Assembly: GCF_000243155.2 (NCBI RefSeq)
Contig: NC_018017.1
Location: 1,612,001 to 1,676,000, forward strand
From: Desulfitobacterium dehalogenans ATCC 51507
GTDB lineage: Bacteria > Bacillota > Desulfitobacteriia > Desulfitobacteriales > Desulfitobacteriaceae
DNA: 64,000 nucleotides
Reading direction: 5' to 3'
A program made the position numbers and the translations under genes. Below the pieces are notes generated by a model. It had not been told where the DNA came from, did not search any database, and saw only the letters and a program-made list of their open reading frames with translations. This document shows positions 16,412-25,002 of this stretch, piece by piece (position 1 is the first letter of the stretch; each line of letters begins with the position of its first letter).

Positions 16412-16774
16412 ATGATTCCTTCACAAATGCTTAAGGGAATGTTAGAAGGATGTATCCTAGAAGTCATACGCAAAAAGGAAACCTATGCTTATGAGATTTC
16501 GGAGCAATTAGAGAAATATGAATTTGGAACCATATCAGAAGGAACTATATATCCGATTATTTTACGTTTACAGAAAAGCGAGATGATCGAAGCAACCCTA
16601 CGGGATTCCAAGAGTGGGCCGCCACGGAAATACTATCATTTGACGGAAAAAGGGGTTGCTGCTCTGGCCCAGTTTAAGGAAAATTGGCAAGAGCTTGAGT
16701 CTGCTATAAATCAACTATTTATGGAGGTGGAGGAAGTTGAAGAAGGCCACGAAGGAATCATTGAAGAAAAATAA
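16412..16774 (+). CDS. PadR family transcriptional regulator (120 aa)
   Basis: PadR winged helix: MLKGMLEGCILEVIRKKETYAYEISEQL, then GTISEGTIYPIILRLQKSEMI and the wing PPRKYYHLTEKGVAAL. The C-terminus is a short dimerisation helix (subfamily 2 size). GAGGAGG precedes the ATG. Its 3' end overlaps the next gene in another frame, so both are co-translated. It probably represses its own operon through the palindrome over the -10. Confidence 0.93.
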   Translation: MIPSQMLKGMLEGCILEVIRKKETYAYEISEQLEKYEFGTISEGTIYPIILRLQKSEMIEATLRDSKSGPPRKYYHLTEKGVAALAQFKENWQELESAINQLFMEVEEVEEGHEGIIEEK

Positions 16775-17393
16775 CCTACGGGAAAAAGAGATTTTTAAAG
16801 AAAACCAAGAAGTTTATACAAATATGATTGTTTACATTAGAAGTTCTAATATGACCGAATATAATCAGGAAGTTGTAAGAGAAGATATTATCAATATGAT
16901 ATTAGATGGTCAGCAGCGGGGGGATACTATTCAAAAGATAATGGGAGGTAATTATAAGGAGGTATGTGATGAAATCATCGCTGCCATGCCGAGGAAAACC
17001 CCAAAAGAAAGAATAATGGACTTTGTAGCCATTATTCTTAGTGCCTTATGGGTCTTGGGGGTTATAGCTCTAGTGGAAAATCTAATTACTGATTTATTGG
17101 CGGAGACTAAAAGTTTTAGGTTCATATTGACGGTAGGAGATAGTATTAATGCAGCAATCATTGTTTTGGCAGCAATTGCAATCTACTATTATGTTTCTAA
17201 GACCGCCTTTAAGACGATGAAGGAAAAGAGGGTAATCTCATTTTTGAAGCTTTGGTTAGTTTCCTTTGTTGTCATTGGTCTGTTAGTCTTATGCAAAGTA
17301 TATTTTACAACAGCTGTTCTAGAGATTCCTTTAACTCTGGCGGCTATCCTTGTTTTGGCTATTTTTCTTATTAAGAGAATAGTGGATAGATAA
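16737..17393 (+). CDS. PadR-linked membrane protein with HAAS-like N-terminus (218 aa)
   Basis: Soluble N-terminal helical part (residues 1-85; EYNQEVVREDIINMILDGQQ and GGNYKEVCDEII resemble the DUF1048/DUF1129/HAAS-type domains found next to PadR genes), then four hydrophobic segments (about 92-112, 128-150, 165-185, 192-212). The TTG start overlaps the PadR gene by 38 bp and has GGAGGTGGAGG upstream. Function unknown; such proteins are usually co-regulated with PadR and may act in envelope stress. Confidence 0.72.
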   Translation: MKKATKESLKKNNLREKEIFKENQEVYTNMIVYIRSSNMTEYNQEVVREDIINMILDGQQRGDTIQKIMGGNYKEVCDEIIAAMPRKTPKERIMDFVAIILSALWVLGVIALVENLITDLLAETKSFRFILTVGDSINAAIIVLAAIAIYYYVSKTAFKTMKEKRVISFLKLWLVSFVVIGLLVLCKVYFTTAVLEIPLTLAAILVLAIFLIKRIVDR

Positions 17394-17499
17394 ATCTTAT
17401 CATTATTACACAAGCCATCCTGAAACACGTTATAATTGGGGGAGGCTGTATCAAGAGACTGCCTTTTGCGAAAAAGTAATGAGTAGGGAGGAGTTAAGA

Positions 17500-18012
17500 A
17501 TGAAGGTTCTAATAGTCATTGATATGCAGAATGATTTTATTGACGGAGCACTTGGTACGAAGGAAGCTGTAAAAATTGTTGATACTGTAAAAAGGAAGAT
17601 TGATAGTTATCTCGCTGCTGGTGACAAGGTCATTTATACACAAGATACCCATACTGAGGCCTACCTTCAGACACAAGAAGGACAAAAGCTGCCCGTAGAG
17701 CATTGTATAAAAGGGACGCCCGGCTGGGAGATTTCCCAAAAGGTGTATGTGAGCGGATGTCAGGTGATTGAAAAGCCTTCTTTCGGTTCAATAGAGCTTG
17801 CTGAATTGATTACAGGGATGAAGGAAATACAGTCTATCGAGCTGATCGGCCTTTGTACGGATATCTGTATTATTTCCAATGCAATGATTTTGAAGGCAAA
17901 AATGCCGGAGATTCCGATGGTGGTTGATTCATCCTGTTGTGCAGGTGCGACTTTGGAAGGGCACCAAAACGCCCTATATGCCATGAAGACCTGTCAGATT
18001 GAGGTGATCTGA
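17500..18012 (+). CDS. isochorismatase-family cysteine hydrolase (170 aa)
   Basis: Nicotinamidase-like alpha/beta hydrolase: VIDMQNDFIDGALG gives the catalytic Asp, EKPSFGS the catalytic Lys region, and GLCTDICIISNAM the nucleophilic Cys. The Asp and His of TQDTHTEAY could bind metal as in PncA. Size and motifs fit nicotinamidase (nicotinamide to nicotinate) but other amide substrates are possible. An upstream in-frame ATG (17479) exists; 17500 is chosen because GGGAGGAG lies 7 bp before it. Confidence 0.85.
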   Translation: MKVLIVIDMQNDFIDGALGTKEAVKIVDTVKRKIDSYLAAGDKVIYTQDTHTEAYLQTQEGQKLPVEHCIKGTPGWEISQKVYVSGCQVIEKPSFGSIELAELITGMKEIQSIELIGLCTDICIISNAMILKAKMPEIPMVVDSSCCAGATLEGHQNALYAMKTCQIEVI

Positions 18013-18034
18013 GAATTAAGGTGTTGTCTATAAA

Positions 18035-19432
18035 TCAATTATAGATTCTTTCCTGATCCTGCATGGAAAACCCTTCTGTTTTTACATCACTCATCTTCAG
18101 CGTATTATCTTTTACTTCCACCTGCTTCAGCTTCTTCACAGCCCCATAAGGTTTTTCTAAGGAAAGCTCTTTTCCTCTCCCGGATAGGACCCAGAGGGTC
18201 TTATATCCCCGGGGGGTGGTGTAGAGCTTTTCTTCTCCTTGGCCGTCGGTAAAATAGATCAGCAGGTTGATCTTATGCTCATTAGCATATTCAAAAACCG
18301 GGGTGAAGCGGGTGCCTCCGCGGATATTGAGCCGGTCTTTAACATCTTTTAAGGTTTTGACCTTATACACCCGTCTGATGTCATTGTCGCATTCGACAAT
18401 GGTGATGTCATGATTATAATTTTTAACGATGGCCAGAACTTCTTTGATCGCTTGATTAAATTCCTGATCACTGATGCTGCCGCTGATATCAAGGGCGACG
18501 AGGATTTTAGCTTTATGACTTCTTAGTTGGCCTCTTAAATCCAAGCGTTCAGGCTGTCTCCTGTTTCTGCGGGTGACGGTCTTTTTATGATTGCTGGGAA
18601 CTGTTCCCATCAGCCGTTTAAGATAAAAATTCCAGGGGAGTTCCCCTTGGCTGTTGCTCAGGGAGGAGATCATGCTCTCCAAATAACCGGGAACGCTCCC
18701 TTTTTGAGCATGGGCAATAAACTTCTCCGTAAACTCCTGGAGGGTCTTATCATCCGTATCGCTGGATTCTTCCCAAAGGTCATGGGCCTTTTCTGGATCA
18801 ACCTCTGTTTTTATTTCATCAGCATCTTTGTTCTCATCAGGCTCATCGGCTTCAAATAAGTCCAGGAGGGCTTGAATTTCTTCTACATAATATTCGAAAG
18901 GTTTAAAGGGCAGGAGTTTTAAAGAATAATGCAGATTGACCCATTCCAAGGTCACGGAATAGGGGGGAAGATCCTCCAGATAGGCGTTGACCACGATATT
19001 CATGGCCATATTGATGGCTAAAGCGTTGTAGCGGCTTTTCAATTCTTTGGCCCGCCATAAATGCCCGGACAGGATATGGAGTATTTCATGTTTGATGGTG
19101 CTTTCCATCTGCCTGAGATTGAGATTCAGGAAAAGCATGGGGTTAAAATGAAGAACATACTTAGCCCCTTTAAAATTCACCCCGGTTGGGCTGGCGAGAT
19201 CAAAGCGGATTTCCCGGGACATCTGCATTAAAAAATAGCCATAGAAATTATCCTTGTCTTCCAGCAGGCTGAGATTGACTTTATCCACCAGGCCGAAGAA
19301 TTCTTCCTTGAACTCCTGGGGGATAGGGACCCCGGTCTGCTGTCCCTGGCGTTGTGAGTGATAAAACTCCTCCATAATGAGGGTTGCCTTTTCATAAAGC
19401 GTTTGAACCTGGTTCTCAAAATTACTTGTCAT
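18035..19432 (-). CDS. VWA domain protein with HExxH metalloprotease-like region (465 aa)
   Basis: DUF2201-type architecture. The N-terminal half carries STIKHEILHILSGHLWR (HExxH plus third His, about residues 110-128), a putative zinc site. A charged acidic linker (about 190-235) leads to a C-terminal VWA domain with MIDAS DISGSIS (about 327) and TDGQGE. It is the last gene of a three-gene minus-strand operon, 6 bp after the AAA ATPase. MoxR-type ATPases and VWA proteins act together as metal-dependent chaperone or maturation machines; the client here is unknown. Confidence 0.88.
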   Translation of the reverse strand: MTSNFENQVQTLYEKATLIMEEFYHSQRQGQQTGVPIPQEFKEEFFGLVDKVNLSLLEDKDNFYGYFLMQMSREIRFDLASPTGVNFKGAKYVLHFNPMLFLNLNLRQMESTIKHEILHILSGHLWRAKELKSRYNALAINMAMNIVVNAYLEDLPPYSVTLEWVNLHYSLKLLPFKPFEYYVEEIQALLDLFEADEPDENKDADEIKTEVDPEKAHDLWEESSDTDDKTLQEFTEKFIAHAQKGSVPGYLESMISSLSNSQGELPWNFYLKRLMGTVPSNHKKTVTRRNRRQPERLDLRGQLRSHKAKILVALDISGSISDQEFNQAIKEVLAIVKNYNHDITIVECDNDIRRVYKVKTLKDVKDRLNIRGGTRFTPVFEYANEHKINLLIYFTDGQGEEKLYTTPRGYKTLWVLSGRGKELSLEKPYGAVKKLKQVEVKDNTLKMSDVKTEGFSMQDQERIYN

Positions 19433-19438
19433 AAGAAA

Positions 19439-20566
19439 TCACCTGATTGAACCATAGGATTCGAAATAGGAATCGACAAAGTCTTCATTCTCAATGGCCT
19501 GCAGATAGATTTCCGGGTAGCTGTTTTTAATATCCTTCATGATGCCGATCTTTAAATCCACTGGGTAGAGTTTTAAAAAAGCAACCAACCTATCCATAGA
19601 GAACTGAGCGTCATCGGGAGACTTTTTAAGATGAGATTCCAGGGTTTTGAGAATATTCCTGGCGGAGAGATAAAGCCGGGTATGGCTTTCCCCTTTGACC
19701 TTGTCCCGGAGGGATTCCGGCAGGGAAGTTCCCGAAAAAACGTCGTCATAAGAGATAAGCGGGGAATAATCGGATTCTACAAAGCTCACAAATTCTTCGG
19801 CAATCACCCGTCCCACATTCCCTTTAACCACATTGAGGAACACAGAGCGGGGGATAGAGTCCTTGTTCTCTTTATAAATCTTATAACTGCTGGAAATCCG
19901 TTCATAGCTGCGGGGGGTGGCCCGGAGATCATCTTCGTTGATCTTATGCAGATATTCAGGGAAGGTGGAGATAAATTCAATCACCTTGGGCTCAATTCCG
20001 GCTCCGATGGCCCAATCGATCCACTGATTATGCTCAGGTTCCATAGTCAGCCAGACAAAGCGATTTTCCTGGGCGGCATCCATATCCACCACCTGGTAAT
20101 CAAAATCTGAGCCGTATTTGCTGGAAGGATTCATAGCGGCCAGGATGTTGACTCCTTCAGGTAAATTATAGCCGTTGATCTCCCGGTTGAGGATCAGATT
20201 CATCAGTTCCTGCTGGACCGTATGTTCACAGCGGTTGATCTCGTCGATAAACAAAAGAACGGTTTTGCCCTGAGCTATTTCTTCATCGATTTCCCGGAGT
20301 TTATGATGAACGGCATAGATCGTACTTTTCTTTTCCAGGGGACTGTCTTGCTCATTTCCTGCTCGGTAAGTTTCGATGGTTGGCAGGCCGCCGATTTCAC
20401 CTTCTTTCAGAAGATTCCCGTTGATAACCACCAGGCTCCACTGGTTTTTCTGTGCCAGTTCCTTGGCTAAGGCTGTTTTGCCGATGCCGCTTTCCCCGAT
20501 GATCAAGGGGACCTCTCCCGTGGCCAGGACTAAGTCAACACTTTTGAGAGTGTCTGTATAATTCAT
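19439..20566 (-). CDS. MoxR/RavA-like AAA+ ATPase (375 aa)
   Basis: Single AAA+ module: Walker A GESGIGKTALAKE (about 23-35), Walker B VLLFIDEINR (about 103), sensor-1 NILAAMNPSS (about 140) and an arginine-finger area (QENRFVWL). The C-terminal 150 residues are helical. It sits between the DUF4116 repeat gene (14 bp upstream) and the VWA gene (6 bp downstream). It is predicted to remodel a target using ATP, with the VWA protein as adaptor. Confidence 0.9.
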   Translation of the reverse strand: MNYTDTLKSVDLVLATGEVPLIIGESGIGKTALAKELAQKNQWSLVVINGNLLKEGEIGGLPTIETYRAGNEQDSPLEKKSTIYAVHHKLREIDEEIAQGKTVLLFIDEINRCEHTVQQELMNLILNREINGYNLPEGVNILAAMNPSSKYGSDFDYQVVDMDAAQENRFVWLTMEPEHNQWIDWAIGAGIEPKVIEFISTFPEYLHKINEDDLRATPRSYERISSSYKIYKENKDSIPRSVFLNVVKGNVGRVIAEEFVSFVESDYSPLISYDDVFSGTSLPESLRDKVKGESHTRLYLSARNILKTLESHLKKSPDDAQFSMDRLVAFLKLYPVDLKIGIMKDIKNSYPEIYLQAIENEDFVDSYFESYGSIR

Positions 20567-20580
20567 AATGGCTCCATCTC

Positions 20581-21384
20581 CTATACCTTCAGTTTTTCAT
20601 CTACAGCTACTTTTTTTGCTTTTTTACTGCCATATTGATAAATAAACATGATCTTGTCCAGGGGCATCTGACTGCTGCTTTTATGGATAGTATGGGAATT
20701 GAGAAAATCCCGCACGTATTTTTCCTCGACGTCTTCCTGGGCTAAGGTCTCCTTTAGAACTTGCTCCAGTTCGGCTTTGGAGATATCTTTCAGCACATAT
20801 TTAATCACAAGAATATTGACTTTCAGGAATTCCAGAATCTTCTCTTTGGTCAAATCTTTAACAAAGGTGATGGCGCTTTCGTGATTTTTGATCGCCAGCA
20901 GCTCAGCCTGAGGGGTGGGAGAATCGATATACCTTAAGGCATCATGGCTGATTCGGACAGCTTCTTTCTGGGCGCTGGGGCAGGGGGCTTTGATGAATCT
21001 GATCGAGTCGACATGTTTGCGCACGGCTAAGAGCTGCAGTTCTTCACTGGGATTCTTAACATATTTAATGGCCCAGCCGGCTTGATCGATGGCCAATTTA
21101 ATGATCGTTTCCCCGGGGTTTTTAATGTGCTCTAAATTAACCCAGCTATCCTTGATGGCTTTGATCATCATCTCTTCCGTTGGATCATCGATAAATTGGA
21201 TGGCCCGGCTGTTATTGGCCAGGGCCAATTCCTGCATCTCCCGGGTGGGATTTTCGATATATTTTAAGGTCAGGCCGTTTTTTTGCACAGCCAATAACTT
21301 TATCTCATCGGGGGGATCGGTGATGTAGGCTATGGCGTTGGGATTGCTCTTTATTATTTCCATAAGTTTTGCTTTTTCCATCAT
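20581..21384 (-). CDS. DUF4116-like repeat protein (267 aa)
   Basis: At least seven tandem repeats of about 23 residues from residue 8 to 175, pattern N-[PA]-x-x-I-x-[FY]-[IV]-x-[ND]-P-[TS]-x-E-x-x-x-x-A (e.g. NSRAIQFIDDPTEEMMIKAI, GWAIKYVKNPSEELQLLAV). This is the DUF4116/leucine-rich-like helical repeat type, expected to make a binding surface. The C-terminal 90 residues are charged. It is the first gene of the operon and could be the client-recognition part of the AAA/VWA machine (inference). Confidence 0.8.
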   Translation of the reverse strand: MMEKAKLMEIIKSNPNAIAYITDPPDEIKLLAVQKNGLTLKYIENPTREMQELALANNSRAIQFIDDPTEEMMIKAIKDSWVNLEHIKNPGETIIKLAIDQAGWAIKYVKNPSEELQLLAVRKHVDSIRFIKAPCPSAQKEAVRISHDALRYIDSPTPQAELLAIKNHESAITFVKDLTKEKILEFLKVNILVIKYVLKDISKAELEQVLKETLAQEDVEEKYVRDFLNSHTIHKSSSQMPLDKIMFIYQYGSKKAKKVAVDEKLKV

Positions 21385-21512
21385 GTGCGTTCCTTCTGTG
21401 GTTATTTTGTAGGGGATCTCAATAGTATGATTATACTACCGGATTAAATAAGGGTCTATATGATGGTGCAGCTCTGAAGATAGCAAAGTGTACCTGTCTG
21501 AATATATTTTTA

Positions 21513-21577
21513 TTTACAATTTCTTTTCTATTATATATGATTAGATTATTGTGAAATATTTTATAGAAAAGAAATTG
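21513..21577 (+). promoter_or_regulatory. ald promoter with perfect 15-bp inverted repeat
   Basis: TTTACA (21513-21518), 17-bp spacer, TATGAT (21536-21541). CAATTTCTTTTCTAT (21517-21531) lies within the spacer and its exact inverted copy ATAGAAAAGAAATTG (21563-21577) lies in the leader, 31 bp apart and just before the ribosome site. It could be a pair of operators or an mRNA hairpin. Confidence 0.8.
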
Positions 21578-21594
21578 GATAAAAGGTGAGTAAA

Positions 21595-22710
21595 ATGATT
21601 ATTGGAATACCAAAAGAAATTAAAATCTATGAAAATCGGGTAGGCATGCCTCCTGCCGGTATTGACGCTCTTGTTAAGGCCGGTCACATTTGTTATCTGG
21701 AAAAATCGGCCGGCTTAGGCAGTGGTTTTACGGATGAGGAATATAGAGAGGCCGGTGCACTTATTCTTGATACTGCCCAAGAAGTCTATGAACGAGCAGA
21801 GATGATCGTTAAAGTTAAGGAACCCTTAAAATCGGAGTATTCTTTTTTAAGGGAAAACCAAATCCTCTTCACCTATCTTCATTTGGCTCCGAATCATGAG
21901 TTGACACAAGCCCTTTTGGAGGCTAAGGTAGTCGGTATAGCTTATGAAACAGTAGAGCTTCCTAATAGATCATTGCCGCTGCTGGCACCTATGAGTGAAG
22001 TAGCCGGTCGCATGGCCATTCAAGTAGGTGCCCATTTGCTGGAAAAGACCAATGGCGGAAGAGGGATGCTTTTGGGTGGCGTCTCAGGGGTGGAGCCGGC
22101 TAAGGTCGTTATCATCGGCGGCGGTAATGTGGGCATTAATGCTGTGAAGATCGCAGTCGGATTAGGTGCTCAGGTTATCGTGCTGGATGTCAGCGGCGCC
22201 AGACTGGCCTATCTGGATGATATTTTTGGCGGTCGGGTCGTTACCTTGATGTCCAATAATTATAATATTGCCAAAGCGGTTAGGAGAGCCGACTTAGTTA
22301 TTGGTGCCGTACTAATTCCCGGTGCCAAGACCCCTAAGGTGGTTACTGAAGAGATGGTAAAAACCATGAAGCCTGGTGCGGTACTGGTCGATGTGGCCAT
22401 TGACCAAGGTGGAGCCATTGAGAGTATGGATCGTGTTACCTCCCTTGATGATCCCTATTTCATTAAGCATGATGTGATCCACTATTCAGTAGGCAATATG
22501 CCTGGAGCAGTGCCTCGGACATCGACCATGGCTTTAACGAATGCAACCTTGCCCTATGTATTGAGAATTGCTAATTTGGGTGCTGAAAAAGCGATGCTTG
22601 AAGATGAAGCACTAAGAAAAGGACTTAATTTATACAAAGGAAAGTTGACGATTAAGACGGTTGCGGAGGCTCAAGGCTTAGAGTATACCTCCAGTGAAGA
22701 ACTCTTTTAG
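21595..22710 (+). CDS. ald: alanine dehydrogenase (371 aa)
   Basis: Oxidative deamination of L-alanine to pyruvate with NAD+, or the reverse. Full-length match to the AlaDH/PNT family: [10 protein letters not shown] start, [19 protein letters not shown], substrate-loop [19 protein letters not shown] and the Rossmann motif [15 protein letters not shown] (about 169-183). The C-terminus ends [14 protein letters not shown] as in Bacillus Ald. The ATG at 21595 is preferred over the in-frame GTG at 21586 because AAGGTGAG then serves as ribosome site and the length becomes the usual 371. Monocistronic, with a striking inverted repeat in its promoter. Confidence 0.95.
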   Translation: MIIGIPKEIKIYENRVGMPPAGIDALVKAGHICYLEKSAGLGSGFTDEEYREAGALILDTAQEVYERAEMIVKVKEPLKSEYSFLRENQILFTYLHLAPNHELTQALLEAKVVGIAYETVELPNRSLPLLAPMSEVAGRMAIQVGAHLLEKTNGGRGMLLGGVSGVEPAKVVIIGGGNVGINAVKIAVGLGAQVIVLDVSGARLAYLDDIFGGRVVTLMSNNYNIAKAVRRADLVIGAVLIPGAKTPKVVTEEMVKTMKPGAVLVDVAIDQGGAIESMDRVTSLDDPYFIKHDVIHYSVGNMPGAVPRTSTMALTNATLPYVLRIANLGAEKAMLEDEALRKGLNLYKGKLTIKTVAEAQGLEYTSSEELF

Positions 22711-22757
22711 ATTTTAAGAAAAATTTCGCACTATCTTTAGATGACTTACCGATAAGC

Positions 22758-22818
22758 AAAGGACCTGTAGAAAACCTTGATGAGAAAAGGTTTTCCATAG
22801 GTCCTTTTGAGTTTTTTT
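22758..22818. terminator. bidirectional terminator between ald and methyltransferase gene
   Basis: A 21-bp nearly perfect stem begins with AAAGGACCTGTAGAAAACCTT and is followed by TTTTGAGTTTTTTT. It serves two convergent genes. Confidence 0.92.
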
Positions 22819-22824
22819 ATTGGA

Positions 22825-23517
22825 TTAGCCCTTGGTCCATTTGGCTACGACAAACCCGGGATTGCCCTCCCTTTTCTTCTCCAGAAGAAGAGCCTCGGCT
22901 GCTGTTTGAATATTCGGCGGGAAGAAAAGACATTCCCCGATTTCGGCAGGTGCCCCGATCTGCCAGGAAGATATCTCTTCTTTGGTATAAAGGGCGGCAC
23001 GGGCAAAGACGGAATCCGGCTTCCTGCGGACTGCCTCCTCATAGTAGTCGCTCCAGGCGCTCTCACCGGCGATAAGTCCGATCAGCAGACAACCCCCGGG
23101 CTTTAAATGATTGAACAGTTTTTGCAGGACCTTTTCCGGTTCCGGGACGAATTCAAAGGCGGTCATGGAAAAAATCCCATCATAGGTCTCCAGCTGATCC
23201 AGAATTTCGGTAATATCCGCGTGCCACCAGTGCACAGGTTTGGTTTGGGGAGTGGTTTCCTGAAGAGCCGCGATTTTCTTTTGGGCCAGATCCATCATTT
23301 CTCCGGAAATATCTATAGCAGTGACCTCGTAGCCTTCTTGGACGAGCCAGCTTGTATATTGTCCGGTACCGCAGCCGATCTCCAGAACCTTGGGACCTGG
23401 GGCTTTGAACATGGACTGGGCCAGGTGACGTTCGACTTGATCGGAGACGGAGCCAAGCTCGGTATCATACCAGGAATCATAATGTGCTGCAACGGGGTCA
23501 AAAAGTGCTTTATTCAT
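22825..23517 (-). CDS. class I SAM-dependent methyltransferase (230 aa)
   Basis: Methyltransferase_11-type fold. Motif I VLEIGCGTGQYTSWL (about 45-59), acidic motif AIDISGEMMDLA (about 68-80), motif II-like GIFSMTAFEF and KPGGCLLIGLI. The substrate is not evident; small-molecule or quinone-type methylases look alike. AGGGTGATC precedes the ATG. A single gene facing ald across a shared terminator. Confidence 0.88.
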   Translation of the reverse strand: MNKALFDPVAAHYDSWYDTELGSVSDQVERHLAQSMFKAPGPKVLEIGCGTGQYTSWLVQEGYEVTAIDISGEMMDLAQKKIAALQETTPQTKPVHWWHADITEILDQLETYDGIFSMTAFEFVPEPEKVLQKLFNHLKPGGCLLIGLIAGESAWSDYYEEAVRRKPDSVFARAALYTKEEISSWQIGAPAEIGECLFFPPNIQTAAEALLLEKKREGNPGFVVAKWTKG

Positions 23518-23655
23518 TGGTGATCACCCTCTGTCTTATTTTTAAGTTTAAGTTTCTACTTCTTGCTTTTTAATTCCTTCTTCAGTGAGCTTTTAGTCGA
23601 CTTCATTTCATGGCGTAAACGATTTTGAAAAAGGGGATAGAAAGGGGGGCGCGCA

Positions 23656-23707
23656 TTGACAAATCTTCAATCAAATCATATGATAATATAGTCCATAGTT
23701 GGACTAT
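23656..23707 (+). promoter_or_regulatory. SMR/MarR operon promoter and palindromic operator
   Basis: TTGACA (23656-23661), 17-bp spacer, TATGAT (23679-23684). Directly downstream, ATAGTCCATAGTTGGACTAT (23688-23707) is a perfect 8-4-8 palindrome at the transcription start, a likely repressor site for the MarR protein of the operon. Confidence 0.88.
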
Positions 23708-23728
23708 TTTTGTATGAGGAGGATTTCT

Positions 23729-24052
23729 ATGCAATGGGTTTATTTAGCCCTGGCTATTTTACTTGAAATTTTTGGGACAACACTAATGAAAATGTCCGAT
23801 GGACTGACTAAAATGCTGCCCACCGCAGGAATGTTCCTGGCCTATGCTTTATGTTTTGGTTCCTTGGCCTTGGCATTAAAGAAAATACCCGTTAGCGTGG
23901 CCTACGCCGTATGGTCGGGAGTGGGAATTGTAATTATATCGGTGATAGGAATTCTGGTGTTCAAAGAAACCATCAACACCCTGAAAGTTGTATCCATAGT
24001 CCTTATTGTAGCGGGAGTGGTGGGTTTGAACTTAAGCGGTACGGCTCATTAA
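23729..24052 (+). CDS. small multidrug resistance (SMR) efflux protein (107 aa)
   Basis: Four-helix SMR transporter. The helix-1 signature WVYLALAILLEIFGTTLMK contains the essential membrane Glu, followed by KKIPVSVAYAVWSGVG and the last helix SIVLIVAGVVGLNLSG. The family works as antiparallel dimers exporting cations (drugs, guanidinium) against protons. ATG 23729 is chosen for AGGAGG at 23717; an ORF extension upstream has no signal. It lies in an operon with a MarR regulator 29 bp downstream. Confidence 0.95.
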   Translation: MQWVYLALAILLEIFGTTLMKMSDGLTKMLPTAGMFLAYALCFGSLALALKKIPVSVAYAVWSGVGIVIISVIGILVFKETINTLKVVSIVLIVAGVVGLNLSGTAH

Positions 24053-24081
24053 TCAGCTTAGCATCATTCATGAAGGAGATT

Positions 24082-24537
24082 ATGGATATGGATGATAATA
24101 TTCTGGAACAGATTGATACTTATTATGATTTTTGGTTCCAGATTAACGATATCTATCGTGTTTGGGCACAGAAACATAATACCAATGAAACGACGGTATT
24201 TATACTTCATGTCATTGATGCCGGCGCACCTTTTTGTACCCAGAATGAAATCGGAAATAAACTTTTTTTGCCGAAACAAACGGTTTCCATCGTCCTTTCC
24301 GGACTTGAGAAAAAGGGATATATTGTGAGGGAACCCAATCCCAGCGACCGCAGAAACAAGATTGTTAAATTTACAGAACAAGGTGCTCACTATGCACGCG
24401 GCATACTTGACGAACTCAGAGCCATGGAATTAGAAGCCTTCGCCAGTATTCCGCCGGAAAAGCGCCTGGCGATATCGGAAACATTTTCTTTGCTGGCAGG
24501 GTCTTTAAGCAAAGCTTCTCTAAACCGCTTGGGATAG
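24082..24537 (+). CDS. MarR family regulator of the SMR operon (151 aa)
   Basis: Winged helix with CTQNEIGNKLFLPKQTVSIV and LEKKGYIVREPNPSDRRNKI, the typical MarR wing. AAGGAG lies just before ATG 24082; ATG 24088 two codons on would have better spacing. Placed after the SMR gene, it likely binds the 20-bp palindrome at 23688. Ends at a terminator. Confidence 0.88.
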   Translation: MDMDDNILEQIDTYYDFWFQINDIYRVWAQKHNTNETTVFILHVIDAGAPFCTQNEIGNKLFLPKQTVSIVLSGLEKKGYIVREPNPSDRRNKIVKFTEQGAHYARGILDELRAMELEAFASIPPEKRLAISETFSLLAGSLSKASLNRLG

Positions 24538-24560
24538 TTCATTCCAAGCGGTTTAATTTA
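24521..24560 (+). terminator. terminator overlapping the MarR stop
   Basis: Perfect arms TAAACCGCTTGG and CCAAGCGGTTTA, then AATTTAT; the MarR stop codon lies in the loop region. Confidence 0.8.
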
Positions 24561-24585
24561 TAAGGTTAATGTGAGAAGGTTATTC

Positions 24586-24645
24586 TCAGACTAGAGGTTG
24601 GATCAGCTCTTCTATACGGCGAATTACCGCTTGAGAAATATTCAT
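24586..24645 (-). pseudogene. N-terminal remnant of an HTH gene (19 codons)
   Basis: ATG with an excellent ribosome site (TTTTGAGGTGAT) encodes MNISQAVIRRIEELIQPLV, then a stop. The first 15 residues are like the start of small XRE/Cro regulators that continue with a helix-turn-helix. Everything after that is missing, so this is a gene start whose body was lost, or a real micro-ORF. Confidence 0.45.
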
Positions 24646-24713
24646 GCTATCACCTCAAAAAGAAACGCTATCCTTATAATTCACAGGATAGCTGCCAAAC
24701 AAAATAGGTTTAC

Positions 24714-24911
24714 TTATTTTATCCTGCGTTTAAATGTCGAGATAATCCACCTTGTACTGCCATAGCTTTGAGCGGCAGCCACTGTGCTTACTAGTTCCCA
24801 TCCTTGTGAACCTAATTGGTTCAGTTCATTTTGGAATGTATTTTTGTCAACTTTACCCCCTAATATTCCTTTAGCATCAGTAAACAGTGTTTTGTACTCG
24901 AAATTTTCCAT
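24714..24911 (-). CDS. DUF4177-like small protein (65 aa)
   Basis: MENFEYKTLFTDAKG, then LNQLGSQGWELVSTVAAAQS and a basic FKRR end: the beta-alpha-beta pattern with the conserved LN-x-LG-x-x-GWELV motif of DUF4177. Start placed at ATG 24911 because the upstream in-frame TTG overlaps the GGAG ribosome site. Function unknown for the family. Confidence 0.8.
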   Translation of the reverse strand: MENFEYKTLFTDAKGILGGKVDKNTFQNELNQLGSQGWELVSTVAAAQSYGSTRWIISTFKRRIK

Positions 24912-25002
24912 AGTCTCACGCTCCAATTATAGCTGTTTTAAAATGACATATTACCCCAAAACATAATAATAAATAAACTGTAAACCGTGTATCCCGAGTG
25001 GT

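Noticed and set aside
24661-24713. Hairpin GCTATCCT/AGGATAGC as a terminator for the HTH remnant
   Set aside because: It lies upstream of that remnant and after the DUF4177 gene on the minus strand, with no T-run; role unclear.
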